From contig PGZC01000004.1 in the NCBI GenBank assembly GCA_002839995.1, positions 78,192 through 142,191 on the forward strand: a stretch of DNA of 64,000 bases. Direction: 5' to 3'. The DNA is from Gammaproteobacteria bacterium HGW-Gammaproteobacteria-4. Lineage in GTDB: Bacteria; Pseudomonadota; Gammaproteobacteria; Xanthomonadales; Xanthomonadaceae. The notes beneath the pieces are model-generated. The model ran no database searches and was not told the DNA's origin. It saw only the letters and a list, made by a program, of their open reading frames with translations. This document shows, piece by piece, positions 26,447 to 34,530 of the stretch (the stretch's first letter is position 1; each line of letters begins with the position of its first letter). The position numbers and the translations under genes were made by a program.

Positions 26447-26896
26447 ATGGATCTGATTCTTCTGCAAAAAGTGCAAAATCTCGGCAATCTGGGCGACAAG
26501 GTCAGCGTCAAGCCGGGCTACGGCCGCAACTACCTGGTGCCCTACGGCAAGGCCGTGCCGGCGACGGCCGCCAACCTGGCCGATTTCGAGCAGCGCCGCG
26601 CCGAGTTCGAGGCCAAAGCCAATGCCGTTCTGGCCGAGGCGCAGGCCCGCAAGGCCAAGCTCGAAGGCGGTTCGGTCACGATCAAGGCCAATGCTTCCGC
26701 CGAGGGCAAGCTGTTCGGTTCGGTCAGCACCCGCGACATCGCCGAGGCGTTCACCGCCGCCGGCCTGCCGCTGGAAAAGAGCGAAGTCGTGATGGGCGAG
26801 GGCCCGCTGCGCCGTACCGGCGAGTTCGACGTGCAGGTGGTATTGCATGCCGATGTCGAGCTGATGGTCAAGGTGGTCGTGCAGCCCGAAGCCTGA
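26447..26896 (+). CDS. rplI: 50S ribosomal protein L9
   Basis: 149 aa. N-terminal [19 protein letters not shown] and [13 protein letters not shown] are diagnostic, followed by the long connecting helix and the C-terminal domain. It is the last gene of the operon. A large perfect inverted repeat begins 36 nt after its stop. Confidence 0.97.
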   Translation: MDLILLQKVQNLGNLGDKVSVKPGYGRNYLVPYGKAVPATAANLADFEQRRAEFEAKANAVLAEAQARKAKLEGGSVTIKANASAEGKLFGSVSTRDIAEAFTAAGLPLEKSEVVMGEGPLRRTGEFDVQVVLHADVELMVKVVVQPEA

Positions 26897-26932
26897 TCTC
26901 CGGTCTGCCGGGAATGACGCTTACTTTAGCGT

Positions 26933-27025
26933 CGTAGGTCGGCTCAAACGCCGCAGGCGTGGAGCCGACAGAATTTGCCGGTTAGCGTGTCGGCTCCACG
27001 CCTGCGGCGTTTGAGCCGACCTACG
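26933..27025. repeat. Perfect 38-bp inverted repeat of the GTAGGTCGG REP family
   Basis: Two REP units head-to-head. The left arm (26933-26970) and right arm (26988-27025) are exact complements around a 17-nt loop. In the rplI transcript it would form a very stable hairpin and could end transcription or protect the mRNA. Confidence 0.95.
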
Positions 27026-27066
27026 TGTCCCAAGGCGGTGCCTTCGGGTCCGACAGCTTGCAAGCC

Positions 27067-27088
27067 AAAGGCGCCTTCGGGCGCCTTT
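27067..27088 (+). terminator. Hairpin aaaggcgcc-ttcg-ggcgccttt
   Basis: A 9-bp perfect stem with a UUCG-type tetraloop, followed by a T-rich stretch (tggtgtttgtg). Likely the actual terminator of the ribosomal protein operon, beyond the REP pair. The remaining 27089-27359 holds the leader of the receptor gene, with no other gene seen. Confidence 0.65.
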
Positions 27089-27359
27089 GGTGTTTGTGGG
27101 GCATGGTTTCGGGGTGCCAGGGTGCGCTTCTTAGGTGGCAACACCCGCGTTGTCGTGATGCTGCAATGCAACTGTCACATTGCCCGGATACGCTGTTAAA
27201 CTATGGTTAACCAAAGTCGCCTCGCGGGGAACGTGCAAGGTGGCTTCAGGGGGTCGCATCGAACTGTCACTGGCATTGAGCGGGCTTGGCGCCGGCTCGT
27301 TCGAGGCATAACCATTGTTTGGCCAACGCATCGTTACGCAACCAAAGAAGGGTAGAGAA

Positions 27360-30300
27360 ATGATCAATCGAAATCAGCTTCGTTTGTCGCGGCTTACGCT
27401 CGGCCTGATGGCCGCGCTGGCCACCGCGCCGGCGTTTGCGCAAAGTACTTCCGCTGCGGTTGGCGGCACCGTCTCCGGCGACGATGGCCGGCCGGTTGCC
27501 GGCGCGCAGATCACCATCCTGCATACCGAGTCGGGCACGGTCAGCCGCGTCACCACCGATGCCGAGGGCCACTACAGTTCGCGCGGGCTGCGTGTCGGCG
27601 GCCCCTATACCGTTACCATTCTGCGCGATGGCTATCAGCCGGTGGTGAAGGAAAATGTGTTTCTGCGCATCGCCCGCGATCCGCAGCAACTGGACGCGCA
27701 GATGGCGGTCAGCGTCACCACCCTGGAAAAAGTGGAAGTCAGCGGCAGTCGTGCCGACGATGTTTTCTCCGGCAGCAAAATGGGTACCGGGTCGACTATT
27801 ACTCGCGACAAGATCGAAGGTTTCGGCTCGATCAAGCGCGACCTGCAGGATTACGCCCGCCTCGATCCGCGCGTGAGCCAGACCGACAAGGAACGCGGCG
27901 AAATTTCGGCCATTGGCCAGAATGTGCGCTTCAACTCGATCACCATCGATGGCGTGTCGATCAATGACACCTTTGGCCTCGAAAGCAACAACCTGCCGAC
28001 GATCAAGCAGCCGATCTCGATCGATGCGATCGAGCAGGTCGAAGTCAACGTCGCCACCTACGATGTCACCCAAACCGCCTACACCGGCGCCAACATCAAC
28101 GCCGTGACAAAATCCGGTACCAATGAGTTTCACGGCGGTCTGCTCTACGTCAATCTCGACGCTGACCGCATCGGTAACGACGATGGTCAGGGTTTCCGCG
28201 GCTTCACCAAGCAGGAGACCTACGGTGGCACCTTCAGCGGCCCGTTGATCCAGGACAAGCTGTTCTTCTTTGTTTCCTATGAAGATTTCAAGAGCCGCAA
28301 TGTTGCGCCGGACCCTTTCCTGGATAACAGCGATGGGGTGCGCGGATCCAATGAGTTGATCGGCATAACGCAGTCTGTGCTCGACCAGATCAGCGGCATT
28401 GCCAGCAGCAAGTTCGGACTGGATACCGGCGGCTTCGACTTGAAAGCCGACACCAATGTCAAAGACAAACTGGTCAAGATCGACTGGAATATCAACGATA
28501 ACCATCGCGCCAGCTTCCGCTACAACAAGACTACGCAGAGCGAGCAGTTCTTCCCGAATCTTTTTTCGGCAAACCGGAGTGGAGGAAGCGATGCTTCGCT
28601 TAGCACACAGTGGTATACGCAGGAAAAGTCGATCGAGGGTATTGTGGGTCAGCTCTACAGCGACTGGACTGACAATTTCTCGACCGAGGTCAAGTTCTCT
28701 TACCGCAACTTCGATTCGGCACCGACATTTCCGCAGCGGCTGCCACAGGTCAATATCCGGGTCGGCACCAGCAACGTGTTTTTTGGTACCGAACGTAGCC
28801 GTCATGCCAATGATCTGAAGACCGACACCTATAACGGCTTCTTCCAGGGCGACTGGTACTTGGGCGATCACACGATTCGTTTCGGTGCCGACTTCGAACG
28901 CAACGAGATATTCAATCTGTTCGTACAGAATGCATTCGGTAACTGGGTATTCAACAGTATCGCCGATTTCCAGAACAACCGCGCTCGTTCCTTCCAGCTC
29001 AACCAGTCAACCACCGGCGATATCAACGACGCCGCCGCCGAGTGGGCGCTGGAAAATTATGGTCTCTTTCTGCAGGACAGTTGGCAGGTCAATGACCGGT
29101 TGAGCCTGTTGCTCGGCGTACGTCTGGACATTCCCAACGTCGGTGCCAGGCCGACGTTTAACCAAGCCGTGCTTGACAAGTTTGGTGTTCGTAACGACAA
29201 CACCATCGATGGGCAGGAGCTGTTCCAGCCGCGCGTCGGCTTCAACTACAATTTCGACACCGAGCGTAAAACCCAGGTACGTGGCGGTTTTGGTCTGTTC
29301 CAAGGCGCATCGGCCAATGTCTGGTTGTCCAACCCGTTCTCGAACAATGGTATCGGTCTGGTCTCCTTCGGTTGCGGTACCGGTGGCCTTGATGCGTGTC
29401 CGAACAACGCCGCTGATCTTCCCCAGTTCAACGCCGACCCCGACAATCAGCCGGAGTTCAGTTCCAGCGGTCAGCCGACGGCAAATGTCGACGTCGTTGA
29501 CAAGGGTGTGCAGCAGCCATCGAACTGGAAGTTCAACATCGCGCTGGACAAGGAACTGCCAAATGGATGGGTGGCATCCGGTGAAGCGCTTTTCACCGAG
29601 GTCGATCACGCAATCCGCTACGAAGACTTGAATTTGGGTGATCCAACGACCCTCGGGCAAGACGGTCGGCAAATCTTCTGGAATGCCGCAGGATTGAATC
29701 CAACCAGTTGGCGCGCCGACGGAACCACGACGCGTTCCGTTGGGGCGACGTCCAACCGAGATCGTCGTTTCGGTAACGTGTTGATCGCCAAGGATACCGG
29801 CAAGGGTAATGGTCAGAGCTATTCGCTCTCGCTCAGCAACCCGACCAGCGAGACTTGGTACTGGCAGGTAGCTTATACATACACTGAGGCAAATGAGGTC
29901 AGCCCGATCACGTCGTCGACGGCCGGTTCCAACTTTGGCCTGCGTCAAGCATTCAATCCGAACGACGCCGCGGTGTCCACCGCCAACACCGAGATCAAGA
30001 ACCGCATCACCGCAGCGGTCAGTTGGAAACATTCCTTCTTCAAGGACTACAAGACCGAAGTCTCGGCGTTTTACGAAGGACGCAATGGGCGCCCGTACAG
30101 CTATACCTTCGGCAACGATGCCAACGGTGATGGCCGAACCAACGATCTGTTGTTTGTTCCGCTTCAGCGCGGTGATGTGATCTTCGGTTCGCAGACGGAA
30201 GAAGATGGTTTCTTTAACTTCCTCGCAGCCCATCCCGGTCTGGCCCGTTTTGCCGGTGGCACGGTCGAGCGCAACAGCGCACGTTCGCCGTGGGTGAACA

Positions 30301-30596
30301 ACGTGGATATGCGCTTCACCCAGGAGATTCCAGGCCTGTTCGAGGGCAACAAGGGCGTGTTGGTTCTTGACCTATTCAATGTTGGCAACCTGATCGACAA
30401 GGATTGGGGCCAGATTGATCAGGTTCCGTTCCCGTTTGGTCGCGGTGTTGCCAATTTCGGTGGTATTGATGCTACGACCGGCAAGTACGTTTTTCGCTTT
30501 GACACGCCCGGGGAAGTTACGCGCTTGACCAACGCGCAAGGCTCGACCCAGTCCTCGCGCTGGCAGTTGCAGTTGACCGCGCACTACACGTTCTAA
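27360..30596 (+). CDS. Oar-type TonB-dependent outer membrane receptor
   Basis: 1078 aa. Signal peptide to residue ~27 (TAPAFAQS). A carboxypeptidase-regulatory-like beta-sandwich follows (about 30-115: GGTVSGDDGRPVAGAQITI), then the plug (EVSGSRADDVF... ARLDPRVSQ...) and a ~22-strand barrel ending in the outer-membrane signature HYTF. Oar-like receptors of this sort are numerous in Lysobacterales and take up large substrates such as peptides or glycans using TonB energy. The substrate is not deducible. The ATG at 27360 follows a weak GGGTAGAGAA site; a TTG 45 nt upstream is less likely. Monocistronic. Confidence 0.9.
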   Translation: MINRNQLRLSRLTLGLMAALATAPAFAQSTSAAVGGTVSGDDGRPVAGAQITILHTESGTVSRVTTDAEGHYSSRGLRVGGPYTVTILRDGYQPVVKENVFLRIARDPQQLDAQMAVSVTTLEKVEVSGSRADDVFSGSKMGTGSTITRDKIEGFGSIKRDLQDYARLDPRVSQTDKERGEISAIGQNVRFNSITIDGVSINDTFGLESNNLPTIKQPISIDAIEQVEVNVATYDVTQTAYTGANINAVTKSGTNEFHGGLLYVNLDADRIGNDDGQGFRGFTKQETYGGTFSGPLIQDKLFFFVSYEDFKSRNVAPDPFLDNSDGVRGSNELIGITQSVLDQISGIASSKFGLDTGGFDLKADTNVKDKLVKIDWNINDNHRASFRYNKTTQSEQFFPNLFSANRSGGSDASLSTQWYTQEKSIEGIVGQLYSDWTDNFSTEVKFSYRNFDSAPTFPQRLPQVNIRVGTSNVFFGTERSRHANDLKTDTYNGFFQGDWYLGDHTIRFGADFERNEIFNLFVQNAFGNWVFNSIADFQNNRARSFQLNQSTTGDINDAAAEWALENYGLFLQDSWQVNDRLSLLLGVRLDIPNVGARPTFNQAVLDKFGVRNDNTIDGQELFQPRVGFNYNFDTERKTQVRGGFGLFQGASANVWLSNPFSNNGIGLVSFGCGTGGLDACPNNAADLPQFNADPDNQPEFSSSGQPTANVDVVDKGVQQPSNWKFNIALDKELPNGWVASGEALFTEVDHAIRYEDLNLGDPTTLGQDGRQIFWNAAGLNPTSWRADGTTTRSVGATSNRDRRFGNVLIAKDTGKGNGQSYSLSLSNPTSETWYWQVAYTYTEANEVSPITSSTAGSNFGLRQAFNPNDAAVSTANTEIKNRITAAVSWKHSFFKDYKTEVSAFYEGRNGRPYSYTFGNDANGDGRTNDLLFVPLQRGDVIFGSQTEEDGFFNFLAAHPGLARFAGGTVERNSARSPWVNNVDMRFTQEIPGLFEGNKGVLVLDLFNVGNLIDKDWGQIDQVPFPFGRGVANFGGIDATTGKYVFRFDTPGEVTRLTNAQGSTQSSRWQLQLTAHYTF

Positions 30597-30618
30597 CCCG
30601 CTTCAACGTACGTAACAC

Positions 30619-30650
30619 CAAAACGGCCGGCGCTTGCGTCGGCCGTTTTG
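30619..30650. terminator. Bidirectional terminator between the receptor gene and tilS
   Basis: An 11-bp stem caaaacggccg / cggccgttttg with T-runs on both strands (TTTTGTTTGG on plus; TTTTGGTG on minus). It serves two convergent genes. Confidence 0.85.
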
Positions 30651-30669
30651 TTTGGTAACCGTCCGCCGC

Positions 30670-32001
30670 TCACACGGCGGCGTGCGTTTGATCCCAATAC
30701 AGCCGCGTACCGTTTTGATCCTGCCACGCCTGCCAGCGTGCCGAGATGATGCGATCGCCAGCGGCCAGCAGTTCGCCGTCGGCGGCATACAGCAGCGGCA
30801 GGCCTGCGCGCTGCCACGGTGGCACGGCATGTTGCTGCAACACGTGGCGCAGGCTGTGGTGATGGTTGCGGCCCGGCAGGCGGATGCGTTCGCCGCCTCG
30901 GCGCGCGCGCACCAGCAGCGCGCTGTCGACGTGTGCCGGCGCCGGTTCGAGTCGCAGGCTGCCGCCACCGGGCAACTGCAACGGTGTGTACGGGTCCCAA
31001 TGCGCCTGCCAGTCGCTGGGCAACGGCGATTGTTCGATACCGACATGCAGCAGGTCGCGCCAGCGTTGCATGCGCACACCTTGCCAGCGGTACTGCGGCT
31101 GCGCATCGGTGCGTGCGTGCAGCAGTTGCGAATCGATGATGACGATCGCGCTGCCACGCAGCGGCGGCAGCCCTTGTTGTTCAATCCACAGGCGCAACAG
31201 CCGCGCACGCCATGGCGCTGGCTGTGCGAGCAGCGCGGTAACCGACACGGTGGCGGGGTCGCTTGCCAGTACGCCAGTCAGGCGAACGGCGGCTTCACTG
31301 CGCAGGCTTTGCGCATCCTCGGCCAGCAGCTCGGCGCTGCGCGCCAGTGCGGCACCCGCCTGCGGCCAGCGCTCGCGCAGCAGCGGCAACACACGATGAC
31401 GCAGGAAGTTGCGGTCGGGGCCATGCTCGGCATTGCTCGGGTCGTCGATCCAGTGCAGCGTGTTGGCCTGTGCGTAGGCCAGCAATGCCGTGCGCGGCTG
31501 GTCCAGCAGTGGGCGCCAGATCGTGTTCGGTGCCAATTCACGCCATTGCTGCATCGCCGCCAGCCCGTCGCTGCCCGAGGCGCGCAGCAGGCGCAGCAGC
31601 ACGGTTTCGGCCTGATCATCCTGATGATGGGCGAGTGCCAAGACCTCGTGTTCGGCAAGCTGCGCGCGAAACGCGGCGTAGCGGGCATGGCGCGCCGCGG
31701 CTTCAAGGCCGATGCCTTGATCATGATCGACGTTGACGCGGGCAATGTGCAGCGCCAAACCCAGATGGGCGCACACCTGTTGGCAATGCGCGGCCCAGTC
31801 ATCGGCATCCGGGTGCAGACCGTGGTGGACATGGAGCGCACGCAGGCCGTGAGCGCGTGCCGCAGGCAGCGCGGCCAGCGCGTGCAGCAACACGCTCGAA
31901 TCCAGGCCGCCGCTGAAGCCGACCACGATGGGCTGCGCTGGCAGCGCGTGCGGCAGCCCGGTCGGGTCGAAGCGGTTGGTGTCGGTATACGGTTTGCGCA
32001 C
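30670..32001 (-). CDS. tilS: tRNA(Ile)-lysidine synthase TilS
   Basis: 443 aa. TilS changes C34 of tRNA-Ile(CAU) to lysidine so it reads AUA codons; essential in nearly all bacteria. The PP-loop VGFSGGLDSSVLLHAL is at residues 26-41, followed by HVHHGLHPDADDW and LAHHQDDQAETVLLRLLR. A C-terminal domain with LPGRNHHHSLRHVLQQ follows. The start is GTG at 32001. A 5' fragment of a second tilS-like copy lies about 0.9 kb upstream (32864-32944), with a toxin-antitoxin pair between. Confidence 0.93.
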   Translation of the reverse strand: MRKPYTDTNRFDPTGLPHALPAQPIVVGFSGGLDSSVLLHALAALPAARAHGLRALHVHHGLHPDADDWAAHCQQVCAHLGLALHIARVNVDHDQGIGLEAAARHARYAAFRAQLAEHEVLALAHHQDDQAETVLLRLLRASGSDGLAAMQQWRELAPNTIWRPLLDQPRTALLAYAQANTLHWIDDPSNAEHGPDRNFLRHRVLPLLRERWPQAGAALARSAELLAEDAQSLRSEAAVRLTGVLASDPATVSVTALLAQPAPWRARLLRLWIEQQGLPPLRGSAIVIIDSQLLHARTDAQPQYRWQGVRMQRWRDLLHVGIEQSPLPSDWQAHWDPYTPLQLPGGGSLRLEPAPAHVDSALLVRARRGGERIRLPGRNHHHSLRHVLQQHAVPPWQRAGLPLLYAADGELLAAGDRIISARWQAWQDQNGTRLYWDQTHAAV

Positions 32002-32180
32002 GGACCTGGTTCCTGTGGCTGCTGTAGCGCGCGATCAGCGGTCATTGTGCGGCAACGCGCCTTGGTTCGAGCGCGCGCGAGGTTGAGCAGTCGCTTCTGT
32101 CAGGCGACAACGACAGAACCAACGATGTCGGGGGCCAACCCTTGCTCTTCGCTGAACTTCCGGTTCCGAAGGTGCAGCGC

Positions 32181-32209
32181 TTGTCGTTGCGGATAAATGT
32201 TACTACAAT
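32181..32209 (+). promoter_or_regulatory. Promoter of the brnTA unit
   Basis: TTGTCG and TACAAT with an ideal 17-nt spacer. The -10 ends 7 nt before the brnT ATG, so the mRNA would have almost no leader. In BrnTA systems the antitoxin represses such a promoter; an operator is plausible but not clearly visible. Confidence 0.6.
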
Positions 32210-32216
32210 TAACCGT

Positions 32217-32489
32217 ATGGAAATCAGCTTCGATCCGGACAAGCGCAGCCGCACGCTGATCGAGCACGGGCTGGACTTCGCCGATGCGGGGCGGGTGTTC
32301 GCCGGACCGGTGGTGACGTGACGCGATGAGCGCGCCGACTACGGTGAGCAGCGCTTCATCACGCTTGGCGTGCTGGATGGTCGAAGCGTGGTTCTGGTCT
32401 GGACGCCGCGCGGCGAGGCGCGCCGCATCATCAGTATGAGGAAGGCCAATGAACGTGAAATCGCAAAATACAGCCCCACCTTGGGTTGA
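32217..32489 (+). pseudogene. brnT: BrnT-family toxin gene broken by an in-frame stop
   Basis: From ATG 32217 the frame encodes MEISFDPDKRSRTLIEHGLDF and continues for 34 codons to TGA at 32319-32321. The same frame then goes on as RDERADYGEQRFITLG... VLVWTPRGEARRIISMRKA to 32489, which is the rest of a BrnT toxin (full length 90 aa, normal for the family). BrnT is a small ribonuclease that blocks translation and is held by BrnA. The stop removes most of the RNase fold. The change from a sense codon such as TGG or CGA is the simplest cause. A sequencing error cannot be excluded. Confidence 0.8.
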
Positions 32490-32751
32490 CCCGGACGATG
32501 CACCGGAACTGACAGATGCGGCCTTCGCGAAGGGCGCGTGGCAGATTGATGGCCGCGATGTTCCCCGTACGGAGGGCGAGAACGCGATGCGCGCAGCCGT
32601 CCGCCGCGGCCGTCCGCCCGGCAGCGCCAAGACGTCAACCACGGTGCGTTTCGACAGTGACGTGATCGCCGCGTTCCGCGCCACCGGGCGCGGCTGGCAG
32701 ACGCGCATGAATGCGGCATTGCGCGAGTGGCTCAAACAACATCCGTCCTGA
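32449..32751 (+). CDS. brnA: BrnA-family antitoxin, intact
   Basis: 100 aa. It has the usual BrnA pattern: N-terminal toxin-binding part (PPWVDPDDAPELTDAAF), a basic RRGRPPGSAK linker, and a ribbon-helix-helix DNA-binding end (TTVRFDSDVIAAFRATGRGW, ALREWLKQHPS). It overlaps the brnT frame by 41 nt, as usual, with a GAGGAAGG site before the ATG. With brnT broken, the antitoxin could persist as an orphan repressor. Confidence 0.88.
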   Translation: MNVKSQNTAPPWVDPDDAPELTDAAFAKGAWQIDGRDVPRTEGENAMRAAVRRGRPPGSAKTSTTVRFDSDVIAAFRATGRGWQTRMNAALREWLKQHPS

Positions 32752-32863
32752 TGCGGCCAGCACGGGCGCACGGTTTCGCTGCGCTCCACCCATCCCGTGG
32801 GCTGTGGCCGTTTTGCCCGGCAGTGCTCGGCCCGTCGATCAGCGTCCGATCCGGGTGCGGCAG

Positions 32864-32944
32864 CGCGCTCGAATCCAGGCCGCCGCTGAAGCCGACCACG
32901 AGCGGCTGCCGCGGCAGCGATTGCGCCAGGTGGCTCGGGTCGAG
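32864..32944 (-). pseudogene. tilS N-terminal remnant (duplicated 5' end)
   Basis: On the minus strand it reads NLDPSHLAQSLPRQPLVV followed by GFSGGLDSSA, matching the first ~40 residues of the intact TilS (FDPTGLPHALPAQPIVVGFSGGLDSS). At DNA level 32866-32901 is identical to 31893-31928 over 36 nt. Homology then ends abruptly, with non-TilS codons beyond, so this is a fragment and not a gene. Confidence 0.8.
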
Positions 32945-33102
32945 GTTGTAGTTACGCAATGCGCGCCCGAACAGGGATCCTGTGTTCGCAGTGATCGGCA
33001 CTCGATACGCATTGTGCGGCATTCGTGGCGCCAACTCGACCCTTGCGCGGTACGGCTCGCACGAAGACCGATGCGGCGCAGCGAAAGGTGTCTTGCACGA
33101 AA
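32945..33102. other. Gap between the tilS remnant and the cytochrome promoter
   Basis: No supported gene. Part of it, around 33015-33025, repeats the sequence attgtgcggca that also occurs upstream of intact tilS (32045-32055), so the duplicated segment may extend to about here. Confidence 0.4.
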
Positions 33103-33143
33103 TTGACGCTGGTCAATTAACGATGAAATAACCGGCAGATACT
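33103..33143 (+). promoter_or_regulatory. FNR-type palindrome with -10 element, promoter of cytochrome block 1
   Basis: TTGAC-GCTG-GTCAA (33103-33116) matches the shape of CRP/FNR-superfamily sites (FNR: TTGAT-N4-ATCAA). GATACT at 33138-33143 fits a -10 element. The palindrome centre lies 31 nt before the -10 centre, which puts it at about -41.5 from the expected start, the class II activator position. The same layout occurs at 39906-39946. Confidence 0.75.
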
Positions 33144-33498
33144 TAGCGCCACAGAGGGATCGCTCGGGGAAAGAGCCGGTTCCCGAACCAAGGGTCGTTG
33201 CAGGATTCTCAACGCGGTTCGCTGTCTGACAGGACGTTTTGCCATGTTGTGGGAAAGCAACCACTGCATTGTCGCCCGGACGCAGGTGTCTGCGACGGGG
33301 CGTAAGCGTTGCGCCGCCATGCGCTCCGACAGCGTCAGCAACTGCAACGTCGCGCCAGGCCAGCCGCAGTCCCCTGACATCACCCCCCTATTTGTGCCGC
33401 AGCGCATGCAGGGTCCATGTGGCCCGATGTGCGGGCAACCCCTATTGGTGCGCGCTTCGTGCGCGTACTCGAAGCAAAGTCAGCAAAGGAGAGCAACA
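33144..33498 (+). other. Long leader before the first decaheme gene
   Basis: About 350 nt between the predicted start site and the ATG. The frame of the cytochrome is open through most of it (from 33244) but has no cytochrome-like sequence, and the signal peptide starts at 33499. The last ~25 nt (caaagtcagcaaaggagag) match the leader of the second decaheme gene. No other gene seen. Confidence 0.5.
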
Positions 33499-34476
33499 AT
33501 GAAACGCTCGACACCGTTCCTCGCATTGGGTTTTTGGGTTGCGGCACTGGGTTTTGCGGCCGGCGTACAGGCCGGCGATGCTCAGTCGCTCCCCGAGTTA
33601 GGCTCTGACAGCGCCAAGAATACCGTTCAGGATTCGCTCGCCCGCGATTCCGTATGCACCGAGTGCCACGACGAGTACGACGGCCAATCGTTATCGGTCT
33701 ATCAGACCCGCCATGGCGTCAAGGTCGATGAACGCACGCCGACCTGCCAGGCGTGTCACGGCGACAGCACGGCCCACGTCGACAACCCGAACAAAGCATC
33801 GCCACGGCCGCTGCCGGAGGTTGTCTTCGGGATCGCGTCGAAGCACAAGGCGGTATCGAATCAATCCACGCAGGACGATGCCTGCCTTTCCTGTCACGAC
33901 AACTTCCGGGCAACGCAGCACTGGGCAGGCAGCGGCCATGAATCGGCCAACGTGAGTTGCACCGGATGCCATAGCCTCCACGACACCAACAAGAGCCTGC
34001 TTACCGCAGCAACCGAAGTTGAGACCTGTCTCAACTGCCATCGCAAGCAGCGATCAATACTCCGGAAGCGTTCGACCCATCCGCTTCAGGACACCATCCA
34101 TGCTGACGGTGTCGGCACGATGACGTGCACCAGTTGTCACGGTCCGCACGGCACCGTCGGCGAGAAGCTGATCGACGCGAGCACGATCAACGGCAAGTGC
34201 TACGAATGCCATCAGGAAAAGAAGGCGCCGGTGCTTTGGGAGCATTCGGTCGTCAAGGAGAACTGCATCGCGTGCCATAACCCGCATGGCTCCAATCACG
34301 AAATGATGCTTGTCGCCAAGCAACCGCGACTGTGCCAGCAGTGCCATGAGCAGGGCCGGCACCAGACGATTGCGGGAGAGCCCAACAGCTTCCTGGTCGT
34401 GAATCGGGGTTGTTCCAACTGCCATGCATCCATTCACGGCACCAACAATCCTTCGGGCATCAAGCTCAAGAATTGA
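33499..34476 (+). CDS. Decaheme c-type cytochrome, MtrA/DmsE family (copy 1)
   Basis: 325 aa with a signal peptide (cut near VQA-GDA, residues ~25). Exactly ten CXXCH heme sites are visible: CTECH, CQACH, CLSCH, CTGCH, CLNCH, CTSCH, CYECH, CIACH, CQQCH and CSNCH. This matches MtrA of Shewanella (ten hemes, ~333 aa), which sits inside the MtrB porin and carries electrons through the outer membrane. AAAGGAGAG precedes the ATG. The porin gene follows after 54 nt. The first 37 residues differ from copy 2 (40344) at only four positions. Whether it reduces or oxidises outside substrates is not shown. Confidence 0.93.
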   Translation: MKRSTPFLALGFWVAALGFAAGVQAGDAQSLPELGSDSAKNTVQDSLARDSVCTECHDEYDGQSLSVYQTRHGVKVDERTPTCQACHGDSTAHVDNPNKASPRPLPEVVFGIASKHKAVSNQSTQDDACLSCHDNFRATQHWAGSGHESANVSCTGCHSLHDTNKSLLTAATEVETCLNCHRKQRSILRKRSTHPLQDTIHADGVGTMTCTSCHGPHGTVGEKLIDASTINGKCYECHQEKKAPVLWEHSVVKENCIACHNPHGSNHEMMLVAKQPRLCQQCHEQGRHQTIAGEPNSFLVVNRGCSNCHASIHGTNNPSGIKLKN

Positions 34477-34530
34477 GCGTCGCCAAAGGCATTGAACAAA
34501 ACCACAGAACAATTTCGTAGGGAGTACGTC

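Noticed and set aside
32319..32321. Selenocysteine reading of the TGA in brnT
   Set aside because: BrnT toxins are not selenoproteins and no hairpin typical of selenocysteine insertion follows; a nonsense change is simpler.
33244..33498. N-terminal extension of the first decaheme cytochrome
   Set aside because: The signal peptide and ribosome site are at 33499, and the extension is unlike the one open before copy 2.
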